Shown: positions 38,336 to 47,347 of the stretch, one piece after another
Numbering within the stretch: position 1 is the first letter of the stretch
Layout: every line of letters starts with the position of its first letter
From: Pyrinomonas methylaliphatogenes
GTDB taxonomy: Bacteria > Acidobacteriota > Blastocatellia > Pyrinomonadales > Pyrinomonadaceae
DNA length: 64,000 bases
Assembly (NCBI RefSeq): GCF_000820845.2
Contig: NZ_CBXV010000001.1
Span: forward strand, 1-64,000
Direction of reading: 5' to 3'
Program-made: the position numbers and the translations under genes
The notes under the pieces: generated by a model
The model's input: the letters and a program-made list of their open reading frames with translations, nothing else
Told to the model about the DNA's origin: nothing
Databases searched by the model: none

Positions 38336-39247
38336 TCATAAGACATCCGGCAAGATGAACGACGTGGCGTTCGGGTGAAGGCGTATCCAGAGACCCGGGT
38401 TCTCGTCGAGCTGCGCGGCGCGCTCTGCCGGATCGTTAGCGATCTCGGTTTCGAGCACGCGACGATAGCTGGCGCGTTTGGCCGGAGCGGTGCTCGCATC
38501 CACGATCGATTGGACCACACGCCGCGCGTTCAAAATGGCCGCCGGGCCGAGCGTCAAGATGTACTTCACGGCGCGACACTCACGCTCGTCCTCGTCGCTT
38601 GCGGGGCTTCCGCCCGCTTTGAATTTAGCGATGTGGTGCTCGAGGATGCTCTGCGAGATGGGGATTATGCCGGCCCAGTCTCCGGCACGCGCGCCCGCGC
38701 CCGGCTTGATGTAGGCGAGATGCGAGGCCGCGCCCGGCTCCGGCCCGTGGCCGAGAAAGAAGAGATCTATCCCGCCTACGGACCAGATCTTCTCCACATA
38801 ACGCTTCAGCTCTTCTTCGAAATCCTCGACGTCGGTGCGCATCGGCGTAAAACTCTTCACCTTGCGGAAGAAATCTCGCCCGAGCAGCCGTTCAAAGTCG
38901 CGCACGAAGCTGAAGGCGTTGTCCATCCTGAGCGGCGCGAGCGCATCTTGCGTGAAGACGTGTAGGCGCGCAAGCAATGGATCCAGTCTGCTCGTGCGCG
39001 CCAATTCGCCGAGTTGACGGTGAAAAGCTTGCGCGCCGCGTCCGCCGAGAAGCACGATCGCGAGATCGCCCGCCTTGGCGCGCGCCGACGCCTCAAGCTC
39101 AGCGAGCATGGCGCGCCCGACCTCTTCTTCCGAAGCGAAGACGATGTATTTGAGTTCGCAAGGCCTTGAGGGCGGATCCAAGGCGCCCGTTCCGAACCAG
39201 ACGGCCCCTCGGACGGTGCGGCGTTCGAGCTGCTGGGGACTAGGCAT
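38336..39247 (-). CDS. 6-phosphogluconolactonase/glucosamine-6-phosphate isomerase-fold protein
   Basis: This 303-residue protein has the NagB/PGL fold. Visible motifs are AIVLLGGRGAQAFHRQLGEL near the N-terminus, the acid-rich LARLHVFTQDALAPL segment and GGIDLFFLGHGPEPGAASHLAYI. The last corresponds to the GxDLxLLGxGxDGHxAS phosphate/catalytic loop. It is longer than PGL (about 230-260) and diverges in that loop, so it may act on another sugar phosphate or lactone. It precedes uxaA in the same transcript, suggesting a role in uronate or aldonate breakdown. I cannot name the substrate. Confidence 0.72.
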   Translation of the reverse strand: MPSPQQLERRTVRGAVWFGTGALDPPSRPCELKYIVFASEEEVGRAMLAELEASARAKAGDLAIVLLGGRGAQAFHRQLGELARTSRLDPLLARLHVFTQDALAPLRMDNAFSFVRDFERLLGRDFFRKVKSFTPMRTDVEDFEEELKRYVEKIWSVGGIDLFFLGHGPEPGAASHLAYIKPGAGARAGDWAGIIPISQSILEHHIAKFKAGGSPASDEDERECRAVKYILTLGPAAILNARRVVQSIVDASTAPAKRASYRRVLETEIANDPAERAAQLDENPGLWIRLHPNATSFILPDVL

Positions 39248-39269
39248 ATGCTACCATCAAAAGCGCAAA

Positions 39270-39386
39270 AGGTAAAACCAACGATCGGTCAGCTTCTATT
39301 ATTATCATAAGATTTTGTGTGAATGCAATCGCGAATTCGGTTTTATCCCGAGTTTCTTTTCGCGAGATCGGCATGTGGTTGAACCA
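39270..39386. promoter_or_regulatory. GntR/FadR-type operator candidates in the divergent promoter region
   Basis: TGGTTGAACCA at 39376-39386 is a perfect TGGT-N3-ACCA palindrome, and its flanks extend it to ATGTGGTTGAACCATAT with one mismatch. AGGTAAAACCA at 39270-39280 matches 10 of 11 positions. They lie in the 434-nt gap between the minus-strand uronate genes and the plus-strand receptor, one near each side. FadR-subfamily regulators bind such sites, and one is encoded at 47348. A TTGACA at 39423-39428 could be the -35 of the receptor promoter but lacks a good -10. Confidence 0.5.
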
Positions 39387-39681
39387 TATTGGAAAGCGAT
39401 TCTGATGTGGTTAGAAAATCTCTTGACAAGAGCCGGGCGCGCGCGACAAAATAGGCGACCGTCACGAAGGCTCGAACTGGAAGTTCCTTCGAAAGCGTTT
39501 TGTTCAATCGTTTAACTTATAGCTCTCATTCCCGACCATACGGGCTCGTCCGCGCCGCGCGATCTGTTGGGGGAGGGAGCGCTGATCGATTGAGCTTGGC
39601 GGTTCGACCTGATCGCCGATTCGATCTTCCGCTCAGCGAACGTCCTGACATCTCCGCTGGTTTAGAGGAAAGGAGGATCGC

Positions 39682-42600
39682 ATGTTCAGGAGGAGATTCT
39701 CTTCGATCTTTCTCATTGCGCTGTTGCTTGGATTCGGGTGTTTCGAGCTCAGCGCACAAGAGTTTCGCGGTTCGATTACGGGGCGCGTGACGGATCCGAA
39801 CGGTGCGCTGATACCGGGGGCGACCGTCACGTTGAAGAACACGGAGACGAACGTCGAGCTATCGACGACGACGAATGCTGATGGGGTTTACACGTTTCCC
39901 TTAGTGCAGCCTGGTCGGTACACGCTGACGGTGACGGCGCAAGGGTTCAACACGGCGGTGCGCGAAGGGATCGAGGTGCGGGTGGCCGATCGGTTGACGA
40001 TCGACGTCGAGATGCAGGTAGGAGTGGCCGCGACGGTGACGACCGTTGCGACGGAAGAGGCGTTGGAGACTGGCTCGGTTAGCACCGGACTAGTCATCCA
40101 GAATCGGCAGGTGAGCGAGCTCCCGTTGGTTGAGGGAACGGCCTATCAGCTTGCGACGCTCACGCCGGGCGTCGTCTACACGGGCAATCCGATGTTCATG
40201 GGGCCGACCTCTAACGGCAATCTGGCGGCATTTCGCGCCAATGGTGGGATCGGGCCCAATCAGGTGACGCTTGACGGTTCGCCAAATTACGCTTTCGATG
40301 GTGGCGTCGGTTTCTCTCCGCCATCAGATGCTGTGCAAGAGTTCAAGGTTCAGACCAATAGTTTCGACGCGCAGCAAGGGTACACGGCGAGCGCGACCGT
40401 CAACGTCGCGTTGAAGAGCGGGACGAACGATCTGCATGGTTCGCTCTGGTATTTTGACCGCAACCGCAGCCGCACGGCCAACAACTTCTTCTCCAATCGG
40501 TCGGGTCAGCCGCGACCTGAACGCACCTATCATCGCTTTGGCGGGGTGCTCAATGGGCCGGTCTTCTTCCCGCGTTTTGGCGAAGGTGGGCCTTTCTGGT
40601 ACGACGGGCGGAACCGGACCTTCTTTCTCTTCTCGTATGAGAGGTTGAAGGATAACGTCGCCGAGCCGCAGCTGTTTACGGTGCCGACATTGAAGATGCG
40701 GCAGGGCGATTTTTCGGAGCTGATCGTCAATCGGAACAACATCGCCGACTCGCGCAACACGGTGATCTACAATCCGTTCTCCGCGCGGCAGAGCGGCAAC
40801 ATCGTGGTGCGGTCATCTTTCGGGTGCGATGTGCCGGCCAATACGCCGGTGCCATCGAATTGCAACATCATCCCAGCGAACTTGATCAATCCGATCGCGG
40901 CGGCGCTGATTCGCTACTATCCGCTGCCGAACGTGCCGGGGACGGCCAACGGGACGCAGAACAACTATTTTTCCAATGTCATGCGCCATCAGAACTACCG
41001 CGCGTGGCTCATCCGGCTCGATCACAAGATCAGCCAGAATCAATCGCTCTTTGGCAAGTATTATCACAGTTTCAATCCAGAGGACCGCTATGACTGGGCC
41101 GGCGTGGTCAACGGTTTCCCGATCACGCGCGGGTTCGAATACCGTACCAATGACGGTGGGAATTTGGGTTATACGGCCACGCTTTCGCCGACGACCGTCT
41201 TCGATTTGCGCTTGAGCCTCAATCGATTCGTACAGGAGCGAAGGCCGGCGGCGACGTTCGATCCATCGACGCTCGGCTTTTCCTCTCAAGCGTTGGCGGC
41301 GTTTCGCGGCTACCAGTACATCCCCTTCATCATGATCCGCAATCTGGATGCGACGCGTCCCATCCGTTCCGATCTCGGATCGCAGCGGTCGGATTGGAAT
41401 GCAGGGCGACTGCGTCCGTTCTACATGGGATCGGTCCAGCCGACGGTGACCAAGCTGTTCGGCAATCACGCGACCAAGTTCGGTTACGACTTGCGCGTTT
41501 TGCGCGAGAACTTCGCCTATAACGGTTATCAAGCTGGGCGGTATTTCTTCGATGGGACCTACACGAGTCCGGCTTCCAATTCATCGAGCACATTGCGCAA
41601 CGCTTTTGGACGCGACATCGCCGCTTTCCTGCTTGGCGTGCCTTCGGCGGGGTCCGGCTCGACGGCCAGCCAGATAGACAATCCGATCGCCTATTCGGTG
41701 CAGAGCGTCTATCACGGTTTCTTCTTTCAAGACGATTGGCGCGTGACGCCGCGCCTGACGCTCAATCTCGGATTACGATATGATCTCGAAGGCGGTTTGA
41801 CCGAGCGTTACAATCGGATCGTGCGCGGGTTCGATCTGACGACGCCGAGTCCGATCGAGGCGCAGGTGGTTGCCGCGTACACGGCCCTTTACAACGCCAA
41901 TCCGAGCAACTTTCAGGTGCCGCCGGACCAGTTCCATGTGCGCGGCGGGTACACGTATGCCGATGATCAGCATCGAGCGGCGTGGAATACAGACACGAGC
42001 ACTTGGCAGCCGCGCATAGGAGTCTCCTATTTGATCAACGATAAGACCGTAGTGCGTGGCGGTTTCGGCATCTTCGTCGCGCCGCATCAGATCGAGACGC
42101 CCAATCAAGTTGGCTACGCTTGGTCTACACCGTTCGTTCCGACGAACAACAACGGTTTGAGTTTCATCGCCAACTTGACCAATCCTTTCCCGAGCGGTCT
42201 GCAGCAGACGCCGGGATCGAGCCTCGGCCTACTGACCAATGTCGGTTTGGCCGCTGGCACATCCGATTCGCCGATCTTCCCGGTCGATCGCAAGAACGCG
42301 AAGTTTGCGCGCGCCGTGGCCGGAGTGCAGCGCGAATTGCCCGGGCAGTTGATCGTCGAAGCGACCTTTGTCGCGGCATGGGGTTACGACCTTCCGGTCA
42401 GCAAAGAGCTCAACTTTGTGCCGCGGCAGTATTTGGGGAGCGATCCGACGTCGGATGCGGCAGCCAACGCATTTCTCTCACAGTCGGTCCCGAACCCATT
42501 CCGCGGTTTGGTACCCGGCAGTCCGCTCAACACGGCGACGACCATCCCGCGCTGGCAACTGTTACTCCCTTATCCGCAATTTACCGACCTTTGGATCCAG

Positions 42601-43320
42601 CAGTACAACGGGAGCAATCGTTACAAAGCGTTGCAGTTACAGGCGGCGAAGCGGTTTTCGCGCGACCTGTCGTTTAACGTAACCTACACGCGGTCGCGCT
42701 TGCGGGAGAAGGTCAGCTATTTGAATCCGTCGGACACGCAACTGGAGGATCGGATATCGCCTGACGATCGACCGAACCGTTTCACGTTAGCGGTGGTCTA
42801 TCGTTTGCCGATCGGGCGCGGGCAGCGGTTTGGGAGCGAAATGAACCGCGTGCTCGACCTGGTGATCGGCGGATGGCAGTTGAACGGGACGTATGAGTGG
42901 CAGAGCGGCGAACCTTTCCTGCTGACGCAACCGCTCTACTACGCGGATTTGAATCGGCTTCGGCAGATCAAGTCGCGGGTCGGAGAGGACGATGGGCAAG
43001 GGCACAAGTACGGAGTGGACATCCCAGCGTTCGACACGAGCGGATTTGTGCGCTTGAGTTCGTTCGGATTAAGGAACGTCCCTTCGACGTTAGACAACCT
43101 GCGGAATCAGCCGTTCTTGAATGTGAACCTGTCGCTGTCGAAGAACTTCAACTTCTCGGAGAACAAGCGGCTGCAGATTCGCGTCGAGGCGTTGAACGCA
43201 TTCAACTACGTCTATTTCTCGGCCATCAATCTCGATCCGAACAACGCGAGTTTCGGGTTGACGACCGGGCAGCGGAACTTGCCACGTGACGTTCAGCTCG
43301 GCGCGAAATTCATCTTCTGA
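39682..43320 (+). CDS. Oar-like TonB-dependent receptor with carboxypeptidase-regulatory-like domain
   Basis: This 1212-residue outer-membrane receptor follows a GGAGG ribosome-binding site and has a signal peptide (MFRRRFSSIFLIALLLGFGC, then FELSAQ). Residues 27-110 form the regulatory-like beta-sandwich (RGSITGRVTDPNGALIPGATVTLKNTETNV ... FPLVQPGRYTLTVTAQGFN). A plug follows (GLVIQNRQVSELPLVEGTAYQLATLTPGVVY ... NQVTLDGSPN). The barrel is very large and ends RDVQLGAKFIF. This type is abundant in acidobacteria and takes the role SusC has in Bacteroidetes. It heads the pectinesterase, pectate lyase and polygalacturonase genes, so it probably imports pectin oligomers. There is no SusD partner here. 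Confidence 0.9.
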   Translation: MFRRRFSSIFLIALLLGFGCFELSAQEFRGSITGRVTDPNGALIPGATVTLKNTETNVELSTTTNADGVYTFPLVQPGRYTLTVTAQGFNTAVREGIEVRVADRLTIDVEMQVGVAATVTTVATEEALETGSVSTGLVIQNRQVSELPLVEGTAYQLATLTPGVVYTGNPMFMGPTSNGNLAAFRANGGIGPNQVTLDGSPNYAFDGGVGFSPPSDAVQEFKVQTNSFDAQQGYTASATVNVALKSGTNDLHGSLWYFDRNRSRTANNFFSNRSGQPRPERTYHRFGGVLNGPVFFPRFGEGGPFWYDGRNRTFFLFSYERLKDNVAEPQLFTVPTLKMRQGDFSELIVNRNNIADSRNTVIYNPFSARQSGNIVVRSSFGCDVPANTPVPSNCNIIPANLINPIAAALIRYYPLPNVPGTANGTQNNYFSNVMRHQNYRAWLIRLDHKISQNQSLFGKYYHSFNPEDRYDWAGVVNGFPITRGFEYRTNDGGNLGYTATLSPTTVFDLRLSLNRFVQERRPAATFDPSTLGFSSQALAAFRGYQYIPFIMIRNLDATRPIRSDLGSQRSDWNAGRLRPFYMGSVQPTVTKLFGNHATKFGYDLRVLRENFAYNGYQAGRYFFDGTYTSPASNSSSTLRNAFGRDIAAFLLGVPSAGSGSTASQIDNPIAYSVQSVYHGFFFQDDWRVTPRLTLNLGLRYDLEGGLTERYNRIVRGFDLTTPSPIEAQVVAAYTALYNANPSNFQVPPDQFHVRGGYTYADDQHRAAWNTDTSTWQPRIGVSYLINDKTVVRGGFGIFVAPHQIETPNQVGYAWSTPFVPTNNNGLSFIANLTNPFPSGLQQTPGSSLGLLTNVGLAAGTSDSPIFPVDRKNAKFARAVAGVQRELPGQLIVEATFVAAWGYDLPVSKELNFVPRQYLGSDPTSDAAANAFLSQSVPNPFRGLVPGSPLNTATTIPRWQLLLPYPQFTDLWIQQYNGSNRYKALQLQAAKRFSRDLSFNVTYTRSRLREKVSYLNPSDTQLEDRISPDDRPNRFTLAVVYRLPIGRGQRFGSEMNRVLDLVIGGWQLNGTYEWQSGEPFLLTQPLYYADLNRLRQIKSRVGEDDGQGHKYGVDIPAFDTSGFVRLSSFGLRNVPSTLDNLRNQPFLNVNLSLSKNFNFSENKRLQIRVEALNAFNYVYFSAINLDPNNASFGLTTGQRNLPRDVQLGAKFIF

Positions 43321-43327
43321 GGCGACT

Positions 43328-44401
43328 GTGGGTTCAAGCGTGAGTTTGCGTGCGTGCTGTCTTCTCCTCTCACTGTTGATCGCCCTTCCGGCCCAAGCTG
43401 GTCGGAAGGGCGACGCTTTCGTTCCGAAGACTCCGTCGATCAAAATTTCGGCGCGCGCGCGTCCGAAGATTGATCCCTCCGTTGCGGAGCCTTCGGGGAA
43501 AAACCGTTTTCGCGCGCGCGACGTGATCGTCGTCGCCGCTGACGGGACGGGCGATTTTCGCCGCGTTCAAGAGGCGGTCGATCACGTCCCCGAAGGCAAC
43601 ACGCGGCGTATTCGCATTCATATCAAACCGGGCATCTACCGCGAGCAGATCAAGATCCCACAGACCAAGCCGTTCATCACCTTTGAAGGCGAGGATGCGG
43701 CGCGGACCATCCTAACCTACAACTTGAGCGCGAAGACGGCGGGCGATACGCGCCTCTCCTACAGCGTGTACATCGGCGGTAGCGATTTCCGCGCCGAAAA
43801 CATCACTTTCGAGAACTCATACGGCGTCGGTTCGCAAGCGGTGGCCGTTTACGTCAACACGGATCGCGTCATCTTTCGCCGCTGTCGGTTTCTCGGTTGG
43901 CAGGACACGCTCTTTGCGCATGGTGGGCGGCAGTATTACAAGGATTGCTACATCGAGGGGCATGTCGATTTCATCTTCGGTAACGCGGCAGCCGTGTTTG
44001 AAGATTGTCAGATTCACAGCAAAGGTCAAGGGTACATCACCGCGCAATGGCGCTTGCGCGCCGATGAGCCGAACGGATTCGTCTTTCGCCATTGCCGCTT
44101 GACGGGCGAGAACACGGGACGCGGCGTTTATCTGGGCCGACCGTGGCGCCCCTATGCGCGAGTTGTCTACTTGAACTGTTGGATGGGCGCGCACATCCGC
44201 CCCGAAGGGTGGGATAACTGGCGCGATCCGCAGCGGGAGAAGACGGCCTGGTTTGCCGAATATCATTCGACCGGTCCTGGCGCGAATCCTCAAGCGCGCG
44301 TCGCGTGGTCGCGGCAGTTGACCGACGAGGAGGCCAAGCAGTTCGAAACGCGCGCGTTCCTTCGCGGAAGCGATGGCTGGGATCCGACGAAGTGGAGGTG
44401 A
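43328..44401 (+). CDS. Pectinesterase (CE8)
   Basis: Pectinesterase removes methyl groups from pectin and so exposes it to lyases and galacturonases. From about residue 60 the right-handed beta-helix begins (VIVVAADGTGDFRRVQEAVDHVP). The catalytic aspartates are in FLGWQDTLFA and EGHVDFIFGNAAAVFEDC, and GRPWRPYARVVYLNCWMG is the conserved arginine/tryptophan segment. I prefer GTG 43328 over the listed 43286, because 43286 lies inside the receptor gene. GTG 43328 has GAGG about six bases before it and gives a signal peptide (LRACCLLLSLLIALPAQA). The start remains uncertain. Confidence 0.92.
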   Translation: MGSSVSLRACCLLLSLLIALPAQAGRKGDAFVPKTPSIKISARARPKIDPSVAEPSGKNRFRARDVIVVAADGTGDFRRVQEAVDHVPEGNTRRIRIHIKPGIYREQIKIPQTKPFITFEGEDAARTILTYNLSAKTAGDTRLSYSVYIGGSDFRAENITFENSYGVGSQAVAVYVNTDRVIFRRCRFLGWQDTLFAHGGRQYYKDCYIEGHVDFIFGNAAAVFEDCQIHSKGQGYITAQWRLRADEPNGFVFRHCRLTGENTGRGVYLGRPWRPYARVVYLNCWMGAHIRPEGWDNWRDPQREKTAWFAEYHSTGPGANPQARVAWSRQLTDEEAKQFETRAFLRGSDGWDPTKWR

Positions 44402-44525
44402 CGAAGCGCGTGTGGAGGGCTTCGCCGTGCTCGGATCCCAGCGACTCAGCGCGCGATCGGCGATTCGGGTTCGTTCGCTACATCGCGCGGACGTCGCCGC
44501 GCGAATCGTTTGCCGCGAGGTTTAG

Positions 44526-45635
44526 ATGAGAGTTCATCTCACATTGATTTTGCTGATCCTAGCCGCGCCAGTCACGGCGTTGGGCGATCAGCCGCGCATT
44601 CGTTGGGCCGAAGCGCTTAAACAGCGCGCCGAGTGGTACGCGAGCGAAGAGGCGGTGCGCGTCGCCGATAATCTTCTGCTCTATCAGCGCGAGACGGGCG
44701 GCTGGCCCAAGAACATCGACATGGCTGCGCCGTTGACGGAAGAAGAGCGCGCCGCGTTGCTCAAACAGAAGTCGCGGCGGGACGATTCGACGATCGACAA
44801 CGGCGCGACCTACACGCAACTGGAGTTCTTGGCGCGCGTCTACGCGGCGCGTCGGTTGGAACGCCATCGCGCGGCGTTCATGCGCGGCCTCGAATATCTG
44901 CTCGCCGCGCAGTACGCGAACGGCGGTTGGCCGCAATACTATCCCGATCCCAAAGGGTATCACGCGCACGTCACCTTCAACGATGGCGCGATGATCGGCG
45001 TCATGCGTTTGCTGCGCGATGTTGCGCGCCGTCACGCGCCCTATCTGTTTGTGGACGAGACGACGCGCCGTCGTGCCGAAGAGGCCGTGCGCAAAGGCAT
45101 CGAGTTGATCTTGCGGACGCAGATCGTCGTGCGCGGGGAGCGAACCGCATGGTGCGCGCAATACGATGAACGGACGCTCGCGCCCGCGTGGGCCAGACGT
45201 TTCGAGCCGCCAGCTCTTGCCAGTCGCGAGAGCGTTGGCGTCGTGCGTTTCTTGATGAGCCTTGAAAGTCCAGACGCGCGGGTGAAAGGAGCCATCGAGT
45301 CGGCGATCAAGTGGTTCGAGCGGTCGAAGATCTACGGCATCAGATGGGTCGAGCGACAGGATGGGCGAGGCCATATCGAGCGCGTCGTCATCAAAGACCC
45401 GCAGGCTGGTCCGATCTGGGCGCGTTTTTATGAGATCGAGACCAATCGCCCGATCTTCGCAGGGCGTGATGCCGTGGTCAGGTACGATGTCATGCAGATC
45501 GAAGAGGAGCGGCGGAGCGGTTACGCTTGGTATGTGACGGATCCAGCCGAGCTCATCGAAGTGGACTATCCGAGATGGCAGCGCAAGTTCTCGTCCGATC
45601 GCGAATCAAAAGCCGGTAAAACGATCGGGAATTAG
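44526..45635 (+). CDS. Pectate lyase (PL10 type)
   Basis: This 369-residue secreted lyase has a signal peptide (MRVHLTLILLILAAPVTALG) and the alpha/alpha fold signatures of PL10: NLLLYQRETGGWPKNIDM, STIDNGATYTQLEFLARVY, QYANGGWPQYYPDPKGYHAHVTFNDGAMIGVM, TAWCAQYDE, ASRESVGVVRFLMS and WARFYEIETNRPIFAGRD. It cleaves demethylated pectin by beta-elimination, directly after the pectinesterase step. It follows the pectinesterase gene after 124 nt and precedes GH28, consistent with an operon. Confidence 0.92.
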   Translation: MRVHLTLILLILAAPVTALGDQPRIRWAEALKQRAEWYASEEAVRVADNLLLYQRETGGWPKNIDMAAPLTEEERAALLKQKSRRDDSTIDNGATYTQLEFLARVYAARRLERHRAAFMRGLEYLLAAQYANGGWPQYYPDPKGYHAHVTFNDGAMIGVMRLLRDVARRHAPYLFVDETTRRRAEEAVRKGIELILRTQIVVRGERTAWCAQYDERTLAPAWARRFEPPALASRESVGVVRFLMSLESPDARVKGAIESAIKWFERSKIYGIRWVERQDGRGHIERVVIKDPQAGPIWARFYEIETNRPIFAGRDAVVRYDVMQIEEERRSGYAWYVTDPAELIEVDYPRWQRKFSSDRESKAGKTIGN

Positions 45636-45711
45636 CCATCTAAGGCCAGTTCATTCGTGTAAAGTTCATTGAACGAGCGAAAAATCTTCGGAAGGTCGAG
45701 GTGAAGTGTCG

Positions 45712-47145
45712 ATGAATCGTCGCCTGTTTCTAAGGAACTTAGCCGCAAGCGGCGTAGGAGCCTATCTTGGAAGCCGAGCGTTCGTCCGGGCGCTTGAGGT
45801 CGCAGATCTTTCCCGCGTTGATGTCGAAAAGGTTTGGGTGCGCGAAGTGCCGCAGATATTGGCGCGCATCAAACCGCCGGTCTTCCCCGATCGCGATTTC
45901 GATCTCACGCGATTCGGCGCCGTCGGCGACGGTCGGACGGACTGCACGGAGAGCTTTCGTCGGGCGATCGCTGCGTGCCATCGAGCTGGCGGCGGAAGGG
46001 TCATTGTGCCGGCGGGCACTTTTTTGACGGGAGCGATCCATTTGAGAAGCAACGTCTGCTTGCATCTCATGCCAGAGGCGACGATCCGCTTCAGTCAGGA
46101 CCCGCAAAAATATCTGCCCGTCGTCTTCACCCGTTGGGAAGGCGTCGAATTGATGAACTATTCGCCCTTCATCTACGCCTTCGAGCAAGAGAACATCGCT
46201 ATCACCGGCGAAGGGACGCTCGACGGACAGAGCGACGAGGAGCATTGGTGGCCGTGGAAAGGGGGCGCGCGCGCGAAAAGTGAAGGGCCCAATCAGATCA
46301 AGGATCGCAACGCCCTTTTCGAAATGGCCGAACGAGGCGTGCCCGTAAGCCGAAGGGTCTTCGGCGCGGGCCATTACCTGCGACCGCAATTCATCCAGCC
46401 ATACCGCTGCAAGAACGTGTTGATCGAGGGGGTGACGATCAGGAACTCGCCAATGTGGGAGATCCATCCGGTCCTTTGCGCGAACGTCACTGTGCGCGGG
46501 GTGAAGATCATCAGTCACGGGCCGAACAATGATGGTTGCGATCCCGAATCGTGTACCGATGTCTTGATCGAGAATTGCTTCTTCGATACGGGCGATGACT
46601 GCATCGCGATCAAATCGGGGAGAAACGCCGATGGGCGGCGGCTCAAAATGCCGTGCCAGAACATCATCATTCGGGGGTGCCGAATGAAAGATGGTCACGG
46701 CGGCGTCACCGTCGGAAGCGAGATTTCGGGCGGCGTGCGCAACCTGTTCGTCGAGGATTGCCGCTTGGACAGCCCGAATCTCGATCATGCTTTGCGCGTG
46801 AAAAATAACGCGATGCGCGGCGGCGTGCTCGAAAATCTTTACTTTCGCAACATCGAAGTCGGGCAGGTGGCCCACGCCGTGATCACTATAGATTTCAACT
46901 ACGAGGAAGGTGAGAAGGGGAACTTCACGCCCGTCGTGCGTAACTACGTTGTGCAGAACTTGCGCAGCGGAAGAAGCCAGTACGCGCTCGACATCCAGGG
47001 CTTCAGAAACGCGCCGATCCGTGACCTGTATCTTGAAGATTGCGACTTCGCCGGAGTGGCTAAGCCGAGCATCGTCAAGAACGTTGAGGGCGTAACTCTG
47101 CGCAATGTGCGGATCAACGGGAGATTGGTGGACCGGTTGGCGTAA
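45712..47145 (+). CDS. Polygalacturonase-like glycoside hydrolase family 28, Tat-exported
   Basis: About 477 residues from ATG 45712, which has GAGGTG eight bases ahead; an upstream GTG at 45706 is less likely. The N-terminus MNRRLFLRNLAASGVGAYLG is a twin-arginine export signal. The beta-helix starts FDLTRFGAVGDGRTDCTESFRRAI. It carries the GH28 acids in SHGPNNDGCDPESC, the aspartate pair in FFDTGDDCIAIKSG and the histidine/glycine segment MKDGHGGVTVGSE. It hydrolyses galacturonan or rhamnogalacturonan side linkages. It completes an esterase, lyase and hydrolase set with the two genes before it. Confidence 0.92.
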   Translation: MNRRLFLRNLAASGVGAYLGSRAFVRALEVADLSRVDVEKVWVREVPQILARIKPPVFPDRDFDLTRFGAVGDGRTDCTESFRRAIAACHRAGGGRVIVPAGTFLTGAIHLRSNVCLHLMPEATIRFSQDPQKYLPVVFTRWEGVELMNYSPFIYAFEQENIAITGEGTLDGQSDEEHWWPWKGGARAKSEGPNQIKDRNALFEMAERGVPVSRRVFGAGHYLRPQFIQPYRCKNVLIEGVTIRNSPMWEIHPVLCANVTVRGVKIISHGPNNDGCDPESCTDVLIENCFFDTGDDCIAIKSGRNADGRRLKMPCQNIIIRGCRMKDGHGGVTVGSEISGGVRNLFVEDCRLDSPNLDHALRVKNNAMRGGVLENLYFRNIEVGQVAHAVITIDFNYEEGEKGNFTPVVRNYVVQNLRSGRSQYALDIQGFRNAPIRDLYLEDCDFAGVAKPSIVKNVEGVTLRNVRINGRLVDRLA

Positions 47146-47225
47146 GACGTCGAACGGCCTCGTCGCCTAATCTCGGATCGAAGAGGGGATGGCAGCGCCT
47201 TTATCGGCATCATGTGGTGGAGAAT

Positions 47226-47238
47226 AAGTGGTATACTT
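47226..47238. promoter_or_regulatory. GntR operator candidate upstream of the regulator gene
   Basis: AAGTGGTATACTT contains the GGTATAC core of ExuR/UxuR sites (TTGGTATACCAA in E. coli). The right half does not complete the palindrome. It lies 110 bases before the regulator start, so autoregulation is possible. The evidence is motif resemblance only. Confidence 0.35.
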
Positions 47239-47347
47239 GATTCGATCCTGTGGCGGGTAGGGCATGGAGGCTCAGTCTCGATCATCTGGAGGTTGGTTTA
47301 AGGCGTTGCTTCTGAAGTCCAAAACGAGTCGCGGCGGATGCTAAAAG

